Shown here piece by piece: positions 23,196-35,304 of a stretch of 64,000 nt of DNA. The stretch is taken from contig NHZP01000003.1 of the NCBI GenBank assembly GCA_003313425.1, positions 186,001 through 250,000 on the forward strand, in the 5' to 3' direction. The position numbers and the translations under genes are program-made. Position 1 is the first letter of the stretch; each line of letters begins with the position of its first letter. The DNA is from Pseudopyrenochaeta lycopersici. Lineage: Eukaryota; Ascomycota; Dothideomycetes; Pleosporales; Pseudopyrenochaetaceae. A model generated the notes under the pieces. It saw nothing but the letters and a program-made list of their open reading frames with translations, did not search any database and had not been told where the DNA came from.

Positions 23196-24491
23196 GGTGG
23201 CGGAGGATGGGCGGGCAGCAAATCAGCAAAGGAGGGTGGGTGTATTGAAGCTCGGGAGGAGCTCAATGGGTATCTCTATTACAAAATAGACGAAAGGGAA
23301 TCTTGGCGTCTAGGAAGGAAGCAGCGTCGGGCGGTGTGACGTGCTATTAGCTATGTGGTGCACTCGGGGGGAGGAGTGGTGGTTTGTGGTGTGAGTTGGG
23401 GGCTGTCGGGGCAAGTGTGAGGTTATCCCCGGGGATGGATTACTTTGAGAGAACGAGGAGTGGTGAGCGGGAGTTCCAGGAACACGGGGCCCAACGCATT
23501 GGCTGTTTATCTCTCGTTCGAAGGGAAGATAGCAGCGTGTTGAGGAATTCTCGGGCTGGCCCTACTAAAATTCACGGACCCCTGCAACGGGTGCTTGTCG
23601 GTAGTCGTCAGTGCGTTTTGGCCGGTGCTCAACAACAAATCTCGCCTGGCAGACCACCGACACTCTGCTTGGGGTGAGCCTTGCGAGCGAGCGGGCGGGC
23701 AGGCAGGCAGGCAGCAATTGGTCGACGGACGCTGGTCAACAGACGGCCAACAGCTGGCCTCAACAAGCAGCGTGCGGGGGTCGGCTCTCACGACGACGTT
23801 TGGCGCACGTCAGTCGGGCGTGTTGGATGCCGTGGTACGCAGACTGGTCCCATCCCCAACATTCTACGAGCAGCACCCCTGTCGGCGCTAGCGGGCGGGC
23901 CCAAGCAGAAGAGCCGACCCTGGGAGGATGTGTCTGCAAAAAAGAAGTCGACCAAAGCGCGCCGGCGATAATAGAATAGCCACGCCAGCACACCCTTCCC
24001 GACTCTACCCTCTCTCTTGTGCCGCCCAATTGCATAATCTCTCTCCCTCCTGATTACTCTTCATATACCCTTTGTATCCTGTTGCCTGCTGCCGGACTGC
24101 ATTTCTTGCACCGCACGCCCTCACCCGCCCACATAGCAAGGGAGCTGCTATTCACTAGCAGTACGGACCAATTCCCGAGCACTCAGGCAGATTAGTTTCT
24201 TCCTGACTAGACAGGTACGCATTGAGACATTCTTGCGAGCTGCGGACGCTCCAAGGCTCCATCCGCTGCTTGACCGCACTTTCCCCCCCACGACACCAGA
24301 CGGACGCTGACGCTGTGCAGCCGCACTCTCCTGTGCACGTCGTTCCTTCCATATCTATAATCTGTCCTTTTGAGGTAGGCACCACTCTTTCCCCCAGGCT
24401 GTCTAGCACGTCTTGGAGCACCTCCCATCCCAGCGCAGGACATAGAATAGCAGCTCACCCGTGGCAGGCAAAAGGGACGCCACCTCTCATC
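23196..24491. promoter_or_regulatory. Shared bidirectional promoter of FAS2 and FAS1
   Basis: The 1296 bp between the two start codons must hold both promoters and 5' UTRs. Visible elements are CCAAT boxes (inverted at 23498-23502 and 23717-23721; direct at 24026-24030 and 24168-24172), a 12-bp palindrome ATCCCCGGGGAT at 23425-23436, a GGCA microsatellite at about 23695-23713 and pyrimidine-rich tracts before FAS1 (about 23990-24070). Head-to-head placement gives a simple route to equal expression of two subunits needed 1:1. I found no clear CCTCGG (FarA/FarB-type) element here. Confidence 0.75.
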
Positions 24492-27400
24492 ATGTACGGT
24501 TCAGGCCAGCAGACGGGCATCTCGACGCCCCGCTCAGCAGCCAACCTTCGCCCCCTCATCCTCACCCACGGCTCGCTCGAGTACACGCTCCTCATCCCGA
24601 CGGCCCTGCACTTCAATGCCCAGCAATTGAGGGACACGTTCAAGACCACCCTCCCCGAGCCCACAGACGAACTCGCCCAAGATGACGAGCCGTCATCAGT
24701 AGCAGAGCTGGTCGCCCGCTACCTGGGCTTTATTGCCAAGGAAGTGGAGGAGGGCGACGACCCGGACTCGTTCGAGGAGGTGCTCAAGCTCGTCCTTACC
24801 GAATTCGAGCGTGCCTTCCTCCGCGGCAACGAGGTGCATGCCCTCGCTGCCTCGCTACCCGGCATCACCGAGAAGAAGCTCGTCACAGTCCGGTCATATT
24901 ACGCCGCCCGTGCTGCGGTTGAGCGGCCCATCAAGCACCACGAGTCGGCGCTGTTCCGCGAGGCTTCAGATGAAAATGCCTTCATATACGCCGTTCTGGG
25001 TGGCCAGGGCAACATCGAGGAGTACTTTGATGAGCTCCGCGAAATCTACAACACCTACCCCTCATTTGTCGAGGATTTCATTGCCGCCGAAGCACAGCAC
25101 CTGTTGGCCCTTTCGCGAGACCCCCGGGCTGAGAAGCTCTATTCCAAGGGGCTGGATGTCATGCGGTGGCTCAACAACCGCGAATCGCAGCCAGATACCG
25201 ACTACCTGGTTTCGGCACCTGTCAGCCTGCCATTGATCGGTCTGACACAGCTAGCCCACTACGTTGTGACCTGCAGAGTCCTCGGCAGCCACCCGGGACA
25301 TGTGCGAGCCCGCTTCTCAGGTGTCACGGGTCACTCGCAGGGCGTCGTCACAGCTGCCGCCATTGCGGAAGCGAAGAATTGGGAGACTTTCGAGAGGTCT
25401 GCGAAGAAGGCGATTGAGATCCTCTTCTGGATCGGTACCCGCAGCCAGCAGGCTTTCCCTCGAACCTCCCTTGCGCCATCAGTACTGCAGGACTCTGTCG
25501 ACAATGGAGAGGGTACGCCCACACCCATGCTTTCCATTCGCGACCTCTCAAGAAAGGCCGTCCAGGAGCACATTGACGCCACCAACGCGCATCTGCCGCA
25601 AGACCGACACATCGCCATTTCGCTCGTCAACAGCGCGCGCAACTTTGTTGTCACTGGCCCTCCCATTTCGCTCTACGGTCTTAATCTCCGTCTGCGAAAG
25701 GTCAAGGCGCCCACAGGCCTAGATCAGACGAGGATACCCTTCACTGAGCGCAAAGTGCGCTTCGTGAACCGCTTCCTGCCCATCACTGCGCCGTTCCACA
25801 GCCCCTACCTTGCTGAGGCGACGAAGCAGCTCGAGGATGATCTCAAGGCGATCAAGATTTCTGCCAGCGATCTCGGCATCCCCATGTATGATACACATAC
25901 CGGACAAGATATTCGCGAGGGTGGCTCCGACAACGTCGTTCCTAGACTTGTGAGCATGATCACTGCCGATTCAGTGGAGTGGGAAAAGGCGACCGTGTTC
26001 CCCAAGGCCACACACATTCTTGACTTCGGTCCTGGCGGCATCTCTGGACTTGGCGTGCTAACCAACCGCAACAAGGACGGAACCGGTGTCCGTGTCATTC
26101 TCGCTGGAGCCATCGACGGCCAAAACGCCGAAGTTGGCTACAAGCCTGAGATCTTTGACCGTGATTCTGACAATGCCGTGCATTATGCCGTTGACTGGGT
26201 CAAGGAACACGGGCCACGGCTCGTCAAAACATCAACTGGCCAGACATATGTCGACACCAAGATGAGCAGAATGCTCGGTTTGCCTCCGGTCATGGTCGCT
26301 GGTATGACGCCCTGCACGGTTCCATGGGACTTTGTTGCTGCCACAATGAACGCTGGTTACGAAATCGAACTTGCTGGCGGCGGGTACTACAATGAGAAAA
26401 CTATGACAGCCGCCATTAACAAGGTCGAAAAGGCAATTCCTGCCGGCCGCGGTATCACTGTAAACTTGATTTATGTCAATCCCCGTGCTATGGGCTGGCA
26501 GATTCCACTGTTGGCTAAGCTGAGAGCTGAAGGTGTCCCCATCGAGGGTCTCACCATCGGTGCCGGTGTCCCGTCCATCGAGGTCGCCAATGAGTACATT
26601 GAGACTCTTGGCATCAAGCACATTGCTTTCAAGCCTGGCTCCGTTGAGGCTATCCAGCAGACCATCAACATCGCCAAAGCTAATCCGACATTCCCAGTCC
26701 TGATGCAATGGACGGGTGGTCGTGGCGGTGGCCATCACTCCTTTGAGGACTTCCATCAGCCTATTTTGCAAATGTACAGCCGTCTCCGCAAGTGCGACAA
26801 CCTGATCCTCGTGGCAGGATCCGGCTTTGGTGGAGCTGAGGACACCTACCCGTACCTCACCGGTTCCTGGTCGACCCGATTCGGCTACCCCCCTATGCCA
26901 TACGATGGTTGCTTGTTCGGTAGCCGCGTCATGACAGCCAAGGAAGCCCACACGTCCAAAATGGCCAAGCAGGCAATCGTGGACGCCCCTGGTCTCGATG
27001 ATGCCGACTGGGAGAAGACATACAAGGGGCCGGCTGGTGGTGTCATCACCGTGCGTTCCGAAATGGGTGAACCTATCCACAAGCTTGCCACTCGGGGTGT
27101 CATTTTCTGGAATGAGATGGACCAGAAGATCTTCAGCCTAGACAAGGCGAAGCGCATACCTGAGCTAAAGAAGATGCGTGAATACATCATCGGCAAGTTG
27201 AACAAGGACTTCCAGAAGGTCTGGTTTGGTAAGAACAAGAATGGCGTCTCCGTCGACCTCGAAGACATGACGTACAGTGAGGTTGTCCAACGAATGGTTG
27301 ACCTCATGTATGTCAAGCACCAGTCCCGCTGGATCGACCAAAGCTTGAAGAAGTTGACTGGGGATTTCATTCGACGACTTGAAGAGCGCTTCAGCAAGTC

Positions 27401-30400
27401 TAACAGCGAGTCTCTCATTCAAAACTACGACGAATTGACCGACCCCTTCCCATTGCTGGAGAAGGTCTTCAAGGCTTATCCTGAGGCTGATGAGCAGTTG
27501 ATCAATGCTCAAGATGTGCAGCACTTCCTACTACTCTGCCAACGACGTGGCCAGAAGCCAGTGCCCTTCGTCCCAGTTCTTGACGACACCTTTGAGTTCT
27601 TCTTCAAGAAGGATTCACTTTGGCAGTCTGAGGATCTTGATGCTGTGGTTGACCAGGATGTCGGCAGGACCTGTATCCTTCAGGGCCCCATGGCTGTGAA
27701 GTATTCCAACAAGGTCGACGAGCCAATCAAGGAGATTCTGGATGGTGTTCACCAAGGTCACATCAAGTATCTCCTTCGCGACATCTATGGCGATGACGAG
27801 TCCAAGGTACCAGTCATTGAGTACTTTGGCAGCAACCTCTTAGCTACGCCTAAAGGACTCGAAGTCGACGGGCTCACCGTGTCGCAGCTCGACAACAAGG
27901 TGCTCTACCGTCTCTCCGCTGCCCCCAATGCGACAATGCCTGAGGTGCACTCCTGGCTTCAGCTCCTCGCTGGTACCAGCTACTCCTGGAGGCATGCTTT
28001 CTTCACTACAGACATATTTGTGCAGGGCCAGCGTTTCCAGACCAACCCAACTGCTCGCATCTTCGCTCCTACCCCCGGGATGACGGTGGAGATCTTCAAC
28101 CCCAACGAGCCTGCTAAGACTTCCATCACAGTCAAGGAATTGCACCACAACAGCAGGATCATCAAGACGGTAGAGGTCAGTCTCACAAAGGACAACGAGG
28201 TCTTGCTCAATATGTTTGAGGAGCGCACCGCACTCAAGCAGACTGTGGCCCTACCTTTCCGCTTCACCTACCGCCCTGACGTCGGTTACGCACCCATTCA
28301 CGAGGTTATGGATGCCCGCAACGACCGAATCAAGGAATTCTACTACAAAATCTGGTTTGGTGCTGAGACGTGCCCATTCGATGCCTCAGTCACTTCCAAC
28401 TTCGATGGTGGCCGCGCCACTGTCACAAGCGAGGCTATCAACGACTTTGTCCACGCGGTCGGAAACACTGGAGAGGCTTTCGTCGATCGTCCTGGCAAGG
28501 AGGTGTTTGCTCCCATGGACTTCGCCATTGTCGTCGGCTGGAAAGCTATCACCAAGCCCATCTTCCCGCGGGCGATTGATGGCGATTTGCTCAAGCTCGT
28601 CCATCTCTCCAACGGGTTTCGTATGGTTGCTGGTGCAGAGCCTCTGAAGAAGGGCGATGTTCTTGACACTACCGCACAGATCAATGCCGTGATCAATCAA
28701 GATGCCGGCAAGATGGTTGAGGTCTGCGGCACCATCACCCGGGATGGCAAGCCAGTAATGGAGGTGACCAGTCAGTTCCTGTACCGTGGCGCATACAACG
28801 ACTACGAGAACACATTCCAGAGGAAGAACGAGAAGCCCATCCAGCTGCACCTCGCTACTAGCAAGGACGTTGCCATTCTCCGATCGAAGGAATGGTTCAA
28901 CTTTGACGAACCCGAGATTGATCTATTGAACAAGACACTGCTGTTCAAGCTCGAGACCTTCCTTCGCTTCAAGAACAAAACCGTCTTCTCTGACATTGAG
29001 ACTGTTGGAGAGGTCTTGCTGGAGCTGCCGACCAAGGAAGTAATCCAGATTGCTTCCGTTGACTACCGATCCGGCACTGCCTATGGTAACCCGGTGCTCG
29101 ACTACCTGGAGCGCAACGGATCTGCTATTGACCAGGCAGTCCATTTCGAGAACCCGATCCCACTGCACGGCAAGACGCCTCTCAGCTTGAAGGCCCCTGC
29201 ATCCAACGAGAACTATGCTCGTGTCTCGGGCGACTACAATCCCATCCACGTCTCCCGTGTCTTCGCTAGCTATGCCAACCTGCCTGGCACAATTACTCAC
29301 GGCATGTATTCCAGTGCTGCCGTCCGAAGCCTGGTCGAGACATGGGCTGCTGAAAACAACGTTGGTCGCGTAAGGAGCTATCACGTCAACCTTGTCGGCA
29401 TGGTGCTTCCTGATGATATGCTCGACGTCAAGCTGCAGCACGTAGGCATGGTTTCTGGTCGCAAGATCATCAAGATCGAGGTCAGCAACCGAGAGACAGA
29501 GGACAAGGTCCTTTTGGGTGAGGCTGAGGTCGAGCAACCTACCACTTCGTACGTGTTCACGGGCCAAGGTTCTCAGGAACAAGGTATGGGTATGGAGCTG
29601 TACAACAGCAGCCCTGTGGCTAAGGAGGTCTGGGATCGTGCCGACAAGCACTTCATGGACAACTATGGTATGTTTATCGCTGCTGCGTGCAATTATTTGA
29701 CTAACCTCGATAGGTTTCGCCATCACCAACATTGTGAAGAACAACCCCAAGGAGCTCACCATTCACTTTGGTGGACCTGTTGGAAAGGCCATCCGCCAGA
29801 ACTACATGTCCATGACCTTTGAGACTGTCAGTGCCGATGGATCTATCAAGTCTGAGAAGATCTTCAAGGAAATTGATGAGAACACGACATCATACACATA
29901 TCGATCCCCCACTGGCCTGTTGTCGGCTACTCAATTTACGCAGCCTGCTCTCACGCTCATGGAGAAGGCCTCATTCGAAGACATGCGCGCCAAGGGATTG
30001 GTCCAGCGCGATAGCACCTTTGCTGGACACTCGCTTGGCGAGTACTCTGCTCTTGCTGCGCTAGCCGAGGTCATGCCTATCGAGAGTTTGGTTTCGGTTG
30101 TGTTCTACCGCGGTCTGACCATGCAGGTCGCCGTCGAGCGCGACGAGGCTGGTCGCTCCAACTACTCCATGTGCGCCGTCAACCCCAGCAGGATCTCCAA
30201 GACGTTCAACGAGCAGGCGCTGCAGTACGTTGTCGAGAACATTGCGGAAACGACCGGATGGCTCTTGGAGATTGTCAACTACAATATCGCCAATATGCAG
30301 TACGTTGCTGCTGGTGATCTCCGGGCCCTCGACTGCCTCACCAACGTCACCAACTACCTCAAGCAACAGAAGATTGACATCCAGGCGCTCATGCAGTCCA

Positions 30401-30801
30401 TGTCTTTGGAGGACGTCAAGGCACACCTTGTGGAGATCATCAAGGGCTGTGCCGAGCAAACCGAAGCCAAGCCCAAGCCTCTCGACCTGCAGCGCGGATT
30501 TGCCACGATCCCTCTCAAGGGCATCGATGTGCCATTCCACAGCACCTTCTTGCGATCGGGTGTGAAGCCTTTCCGAAGCTTCTTGCTGAAGAAGATTCAC
30601 AAGACGTCGATTGACCCGTCGAAGCTGGTTGGCAAGTACATTCCCAATGTGACCGCTAAGCCATTTGCGTTGACCAAGGAATACTTTGAGGACGTGTACA
30701 AGCTGACCAACTCGCCCAAGATTGGCAACATTTTGGCCAACTGGGAGAAGTATGAGGAGAGCGGAAAGGAGGAGCCAAAGTCGGCGGCGCCGGCGGCATA
30801 G
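24492..30801 (+). CDS. FAS1: Fatty acid synthase subunit beta
   Basis: Two exons, 24492-29667 and 29714-30801, give 2087 residues (the family is about 2050-2100). The 46-nt intron has GTATGT, ACTAAC and TAG signals and interrupts the malonyl/palmitoyl transferase domain. Order of parts: acetyltransferase with S282 in GHSQG; FMN-dependent enoyl reductase from about residue 600 ([20 protein letters not shown]); the dehydratase region with the hot-dog motif GDYNPIHVS at about 1578 and [10 protein letters not shown]; and the malonyl/palmitoyl transferase from about 1687 ([10 protein letters not shown]) with S1832 in [10 protein letters not shown]. The start at 24492 is chosen because it begins the conserved N terminus ([15 protein letters not shown]); the open frame upstream is 5' UTR. 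It works only as a complex with the alpha chain encoded across the shared promoter. No lesion is seen. Confidence 0.98.
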
Positions 30802-31363
30802 GGGTTGAGATGACATTGTTGAGTAATGGAGTGGCGTTGTAATGACTTATCGTAGACCTTTGATATCCGGAATGTTTTTTCTGCTGAATTGAAGAGTGGG
30901 ATAGAGGGGTGATTGTAGTAACAGGATATATTAATGACTTTTATTTTATTCCACTATGATGGTGCTATTCACTATTTCTGTTCGACTCTACCTTGGAGTT
31001 ACTCATGATATTTGGTTGATACTTGCTCTCATATCCGTCATCTTCATACTCGTGTCCATTTTCATTTTCATGTCTAAAATCTACTCAAATTCGGAGTCGA
31101 AGTGAAGGATAAACAAAGATCAGATTAAGGTTGACTCAATTATGTCATTGTTACACACATATTCATATTCATATTCATATCCAAGTCATCAAATCATCAA
31201 GTCATATTCACATTCAAATCATAGCCTTGTAAATGCGATGCAACTGCAACTGCGCACACTCATGCTCATGCTCATACATGTACCACCACTACCCTCCGCT
31301 ATCCAAGCACAAAGGAGACGAAATTTAAAAAAGAATGAATGGCGTAAAAATAAACTATGTGTA
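30802..31363. other. Convergent 3' region of FAS1 and the Brl1-like gene
   Basis: Noncoding sequence between two convergent genes. It contains an AT-rich 3' UTR part after FAS1 (about 30890-30950) and the ATTCAT and CTCATG simple repeats around 31158-31280. No further gene is seen. Confidence 0.6.
31158..31180. repeat. ATTCAT hexanucleotide microsatellite
   Basis: CAT followed by three perfect ATTCAT units and AT, in the 3' intergenic region after FAS1. Related CATTCA/CTCATG steps continue to about 31280. Confidence 0.7.
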
Positions 31364-32904
31364 TCAACGAAATAACCCTCTCTTCTTTGAAGCCTTCTTC
31401 TCTTCTATTCCCCCTACACTAACACTTTCTTGCGCGCTGGGCACGGCGGGCATGCTCTGACTATGCAGCAATGGCGGCGGTGGGGCTTCGATGTGGCGCA
31501 TACCGCCATAGGGTGTCTGATAAGGAGTGTGGTTTTGCCAATTTTGCTGAAAAGCTTGTTGGTTGTAGTCGAGGTATCCGTTGCTGGGGACGCGGTGTGG
31601 GGTTTGGGGGACAAAGTCTGAGGGGTTGGGCGAGGTGTGGTTGTGTTGTTGTTGGGCGGAGCGGAGGAGGCCAAAGGCCCAGTTGGAGAGGTTGAAGCCG
31701 CCGAAGATGAGGAGGAAGGAGAAGACCTGAGAGTGGGTTAGCGGACTGCGGTCAGACGAAATGGTAATAGCACACCATTGACTTGTAGCTGAATTCCTCG
31801 ACAAAGCTGTTAAATATCATTGCAAACGTCTTCGCCGTGACACTTGCGCGAGCCACCTTCTTCGGATCGCGATTCATGCACGTCTCCCAGACACCACACG
31901 CCTTCTCCATGGCCGGGACCACGTCCTCGGGCCGACAGCGGTTCCGATTGTATTCGATTGCGCAGGCAGATATCTCGACCATGATCTCTGAGGCGTGTTT
32001 GGAGGATTCAATGTCCACGTCGGCAATGACGGCGCACCAGGCCGAGTAGACAATGTACAAGAAGAGGAAGCCGAGGGAGGCGTTGACGGTGAGTTGGAGG
32101 TAGTAGCTGAGGACCGAGGGCAGATTTGGGTGCGCTTCTATCCATGACAAAAAGCCTGCTATGCTCATTGCAAATGTTTGCTGCACGGGACCGCGTTCTT
32201 TCCCTGCAGCTCCTCCGCCGGATTGCTCGCCGTCTGTGTCATCGTCGTCGCGGAGGGCTATGCGCTTCTTGGACCGCGACCGCTCTGTCCGCTCTGAGCG
32301 TCGCTTTGCTATGCGGTTTTCGGCCTTTTTGGAGTAATACTTCTGCGAGGCGTCCTTTTCGCGCTCCTTGGTCGGGCTTGGGCTTTGATTCGACATGAAG
32401 GTCCGCTTAAACCAGCTGTCTCTCCTCCCCGCCTTCTTCGGACTAGTTGCATCGCCCGTCGCCAGTCGCCCGAGCCTGTTCGCCATTTGTGTGTCTGGTG
32501 TGCCGGCGTCGCTGTCAACTTGCGGTGTAGTCGGCGTCTCCCCGCCTGAGCTGAAGTCGTAGGTGCTCGCCGGGGTGCGCGGCTCCCAGGCGCTTTGGAC
32601 GTGTGAAGGAATCGAGGGCAGCGGCTTTACGCCACTCTGGTCGAAGAGGTAGGTGCGGCCGTCTGGGTCGCGCAATTGCGGGCGGTTCGGTGTCGCAAAG
32701 CCGTTTCTTGACGGCGAATCGAGGACTGAATGGGGGCCTGCAGCGGATTAGCTCTGCCTGGAAGCCGCCATGGAAAAAGGTGAAGCCACGTTTCTTTGCC
32801 GAGTGCTGGCTCGCGAAGAAGGGCGAATTTGGATCAATAGGGCCAGACTGATTGGACCACTCAAAGTCCATGGGCGTAGTCGAAGCCCGATGTCCCCGCG
32901 ACAT
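31364..32904 (-). CDS. Brl1/Brr6-type nuclear envelope protein
   Basis: Exons 32904-32790, 32737-31776 and 31726-31364 give 479 residues. The N-terminal half is polar and disordered with basic clusters. A first hydrophobic segment (ASLGFLFLYIVYSAWCAVIADV) is followed by the lumenal region with the four cysteines of the di-sulfide-bridge nucleocytoplasmic transport domain (ISACAIEYNRNRCRPEDV, KACGVWETCMN) and a second hydrophobic segment spanning the last splice (SFLLIFGGFNLSNWAFGLL). Brl1/Brr6 proteins sit at sites of nuclear pore insertion, help inner and outer membranes fuse and affect membrane lipid balance. The C-terminal tail is Gln/Pro-rich. Intron 1 uses a weak donor (GTGGCT), but only this join keeps the conserved KKR-P-HSVLDSP stretch; intron 2 is a standard 49-nt intron. 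Paralog (Brl1 or Brr6) cannot be told apart here. Confidence 0.85.
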
Positions 32905-33002
32905 TGTAAGTGTAAGAAAGGAAACAACAATGCAGACGTGCAGACGTGCAGGACATGCAGGGGCGCAGGGGGGCTTTGATGCGTGCAGCAGTGGGGTTGT
33001 TG

Positions 33003-33242
33003 CTATGTGGATCTGGTGTTGATCCCGAAATCAACAAACTTGCGGAACCAGCCCTCGGAGGTGTGGCTTGTGCCCGCCGACTGCCGCGCTAATCTCCGTT
33101 GCTGAGCCCGACGCTCGTGCAGCTCGAGTTCTGGTGATGATAATGATGCTTGTTCCTTGCTATGTTGTCGGATCTGGAAATTCTTTATACACGCGAACAG
33201 GGCAATTGTTGATAATGAGGGTGATTCTAAAGGATGAGACAT
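33003..33242 (-). CDS. Candidate small protein of 79 residues
   Basis: An uninterrupted frame from an ATG in good context (CGCAATGTC) at 33242 to TAG at 33003. The sequence looks protein-like: a short apolar N-terminal part, a charged middle (ELELHERRAQQRRLARQ) and a conserved-looking end (GWFRKFVDFG). It lies about 100 bp upstream of, and in the same direction as, the Brl1-like gene, so it could also be part of that gene's 5' leader. I recognise no domain and assign no function. Confidence 0.35.
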   Translation of the reverse strand: MSHPLESPSLSTIALFACIKNFQIRQHSKEQASLSSPELELHERRAQQRRLARQSAGTSHTSEGWFRKFVDFGINTRST

Positions 33243-33732
33243 TGCGGGGATGCAGAAGGCACCCATCAGCACCATTCACGCACCGCTCCATTTTATTGAT
33301 GGAACTAGTATACATTTGCTACAGCTTCCATGGTGTTTGTCGCTGAGCAGCTGAATTGATTCATACTAGTCATACATCGAGGAACCTAATCTCGCCCCAT
33401 CGTATCGAGGGGCACATCACCTTCTCAAACAATCAATACACTATATTTGCAAGTTATCATCGTGTTGATTATACTACAGGTAACTCTACCGACATCCCGA
33501 TACGCCTTTATACACAAATTGCTATGCCCAGCCATGCACGCTAAGAAGGAGATGTCCGCCGCCATACCCAGCCTGAGTCCTTGGTAGGGCCAGATCCTAT
33601 ATCCGAAAGACAATCCTCGTCCGACGCCTCAGACAGCAAACACAGATCATCATGCCTATCGTCACCGCCTTGGCTGCCGATTTGACAGCTTCCAAAGCAG
33701 CTCGACCTTCTCAGTGGTCGTTTACGCTCCTT

Positions 33733-35304
33733 CTAAGCCGGCGTAAGTCCTACCTTGACCCCGTTCAGCGAGCTCAATGTCAACGTCAGGGCTTCTTGCC
33801 ATGGACCAGCATCACGGCTCTCCATGGTCTTGAACTCCTGCAGCAGTCGTACAGTCACGTAGCTCGCTTCTGTCAGCGCATACTGCTGGCCCAAGCAGAT
33901 TCGTGGGCCGCCGTTGAACGGGAGATATTCCCAGCCGGGGCGGAGAGTCTCCCACCGCTCAGGCTTGTACTCATCTGCGTCAGGGCCATAGATGTCTTTG
34001 CGGCGGTGCATCGTGTACGGTGAGTAGCCGACGGTTGTGCCTTTGGGAACAAAGAGGGGCTGTCGGCCGTCTGGCCCACCACCGAGGGGAAGCACAGTGT
34101 CACGGATGGCAAAGCGCGAGTTTCCTGGCACGACCGGGTGGGTGCGGAGTGCTGTTACTGTTAGTCCTAAAGCATCAACCAATACTCGAATCCGAGACTT
34201 ACACTCATTCAGACAGTACTTGAGGTACTTGAAATTCCTCAACTCCTCATACGACGGCGTTCGTCCATCGAGTACGGCCACCTCCTCCTGGAGCTTAGCG
34301 TAGATATCAGGCCTCTTCGCAAGCTCAAAGAACATGTTACTAAGTAGACTTGCAGTCGTATCGCGTCCTGCGAGCAGGATGTTGATAAGCTCGTCTCGTA
34401 TCCTCTTCTTGTCTGTAGTCTGCTTGGCCACTTCCTGGATGAAGTAGTACTTTTCGTCCTTTCCGGTGCCTGCCAGCTTCTCTGCATCCAGCTGCTGTCG
34501 GAACTCCAACGCATCGTCGACAAACTTGTCAATGTACGCGTGACAGATGCGGATAGCCTCATTACCTTTGGTGTTCTTTCGGAAGAGGTCAAACGGTCCG
34601 AGACGCAGGCGCGTAACGGCATCATCTTGAGCAAAGTTGAACGATTTGCTGAAAATCACATCCTCGTTGTGGGTATCCTCTTGGCCGACCATGCGTAGCG
34701 AGTTGGTTGAGTGGTTGAACAGGAACTCAGTTGCCGTGTCGATGGTAAGGCGGAAGAAGAGCTCCTGCAGATCAACCGTCGTACCATCACGTGGGATGTG
34801 CTTGAGCATGAGCTTGAAGTGGCGCTCAAATGCTTCCAGATCCGCAACCTGGTCTCTCGCAAAGTTGGGGCGCAGCATATGTCGGCTGTTAGCCCATCGC
34901 TCACCGTCTGCGTTGAAGATGCCATGACCCAGCAGTGGTGTGAAGGCAGCCTGGCGATTACCAAAGCTGTAGTCTTTGAACTTCAAGCTCAGGATCGTTT
35001 TCACGTTCTCGGGCTCGCATGTCACAATCAACGGCATGTTGATCATCCGGTTGTGGAAAGTGTTGCCATAGTCTTCAAAGCGCTTCTTGTTTTCTTGGAG
35101 GAGAATGTGGTGCTTGGCGTTGTAGCTCATTATCTTGAGGACATCGAGCCCGAAGAAGGGGTCTTTGTGGAACGTGGATGTACATGGTTGGCAGCCGTTC
35201 TCTTTCTTGAAGCGTCTGCGCGCAAGGTACAGTGTCGCTCTTGTGTAGATGATATAGGAGAGAAATGCTCCCGCAACAATAAAGATGAGTGGTGATTGAG
35301 CCAT
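33733..35304 (-). CDS. Cytochrome P450, CYP52-type fatty acid/alkane hydroxylase
   Basis: Exons 35304-34203 and 34151-33733 (51-nt intron, GTAAGT donor) give 506 residues, a normal P450 length. An N-terminal membrane anchor (about 5-25) marks it as ER-bound. The I-helix motif AGRDTTAS, the ExxR of the K-helix (ESLR, formed across the splice), PERW and the haem loop FNGGPRICLG with C453 are all intact. Segments such as FKDYSFGNRQAAFTPLLGHG and the region around the haem are those of the CYP52 family, whose members hydroxylate the terminal carbon of n-alkanes and fatty acids using NADPH-P450 reductase. Some CYP52-like enzymes act in secondary metabolism. It lies 3 kb from FAS1, possibly by chance. 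One CCGAGG hexamer, the core recognised by FarA-type regulators, is about 450 bp upstream (35758-35763). Confidence 0.92.
   Translation of the reverse strand: MAQSPLIFIVAGAFLSYIIYTRATLYLARRRFKKENGCQPCTSTFHKDPFFGLDVLKIMSYNAKHHILLQENKKRFEDYGNTFHNRMINMPLIVTCEPENVKTILSLKFKDYSFGNRQAAFTPLLGHGIFNADGERWANSRHMLRPNFARDQVADLEAFERHFKLMLKHIPRDGTTVDLQELFFRLTIDTATEFLFNHSTNSLRMVGQEDTHNEDVIFSKSFNFAQDDAVTRLRLGPFDLFRKNTKGNEAIRICHAYIDKFVDDALEFRQQLDAEKLAGTGKDEKYYFIQEVAKQTTDKKRIRDELINILLAGRDTTASLLSNMFFELAKRPDIYAKLQEEVAVLDGRTPSYEELRNFKYLKYCLNECKSRIRVLVDALGLTVTALRTHPVVPGNSRFAIRDTVLPLGGGPDGRQPLFVPKGTTVGYSPYTMHRRKDIYGPDADEYKPERWETLRPGWEYLPFNGGPRICLGQQYALTEASYVTVRLLQEFKTMESRDAGPWQEALTLTLSSLNGVKVGLTPA

Noticed and set aside
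28923..29762. 279-residue minus-strand frame inside FAS1 (and similar ones in FAS2)
   Set aside because: Long antisense frames come from strong codon bias in highly expressed genes; they have no domain support.
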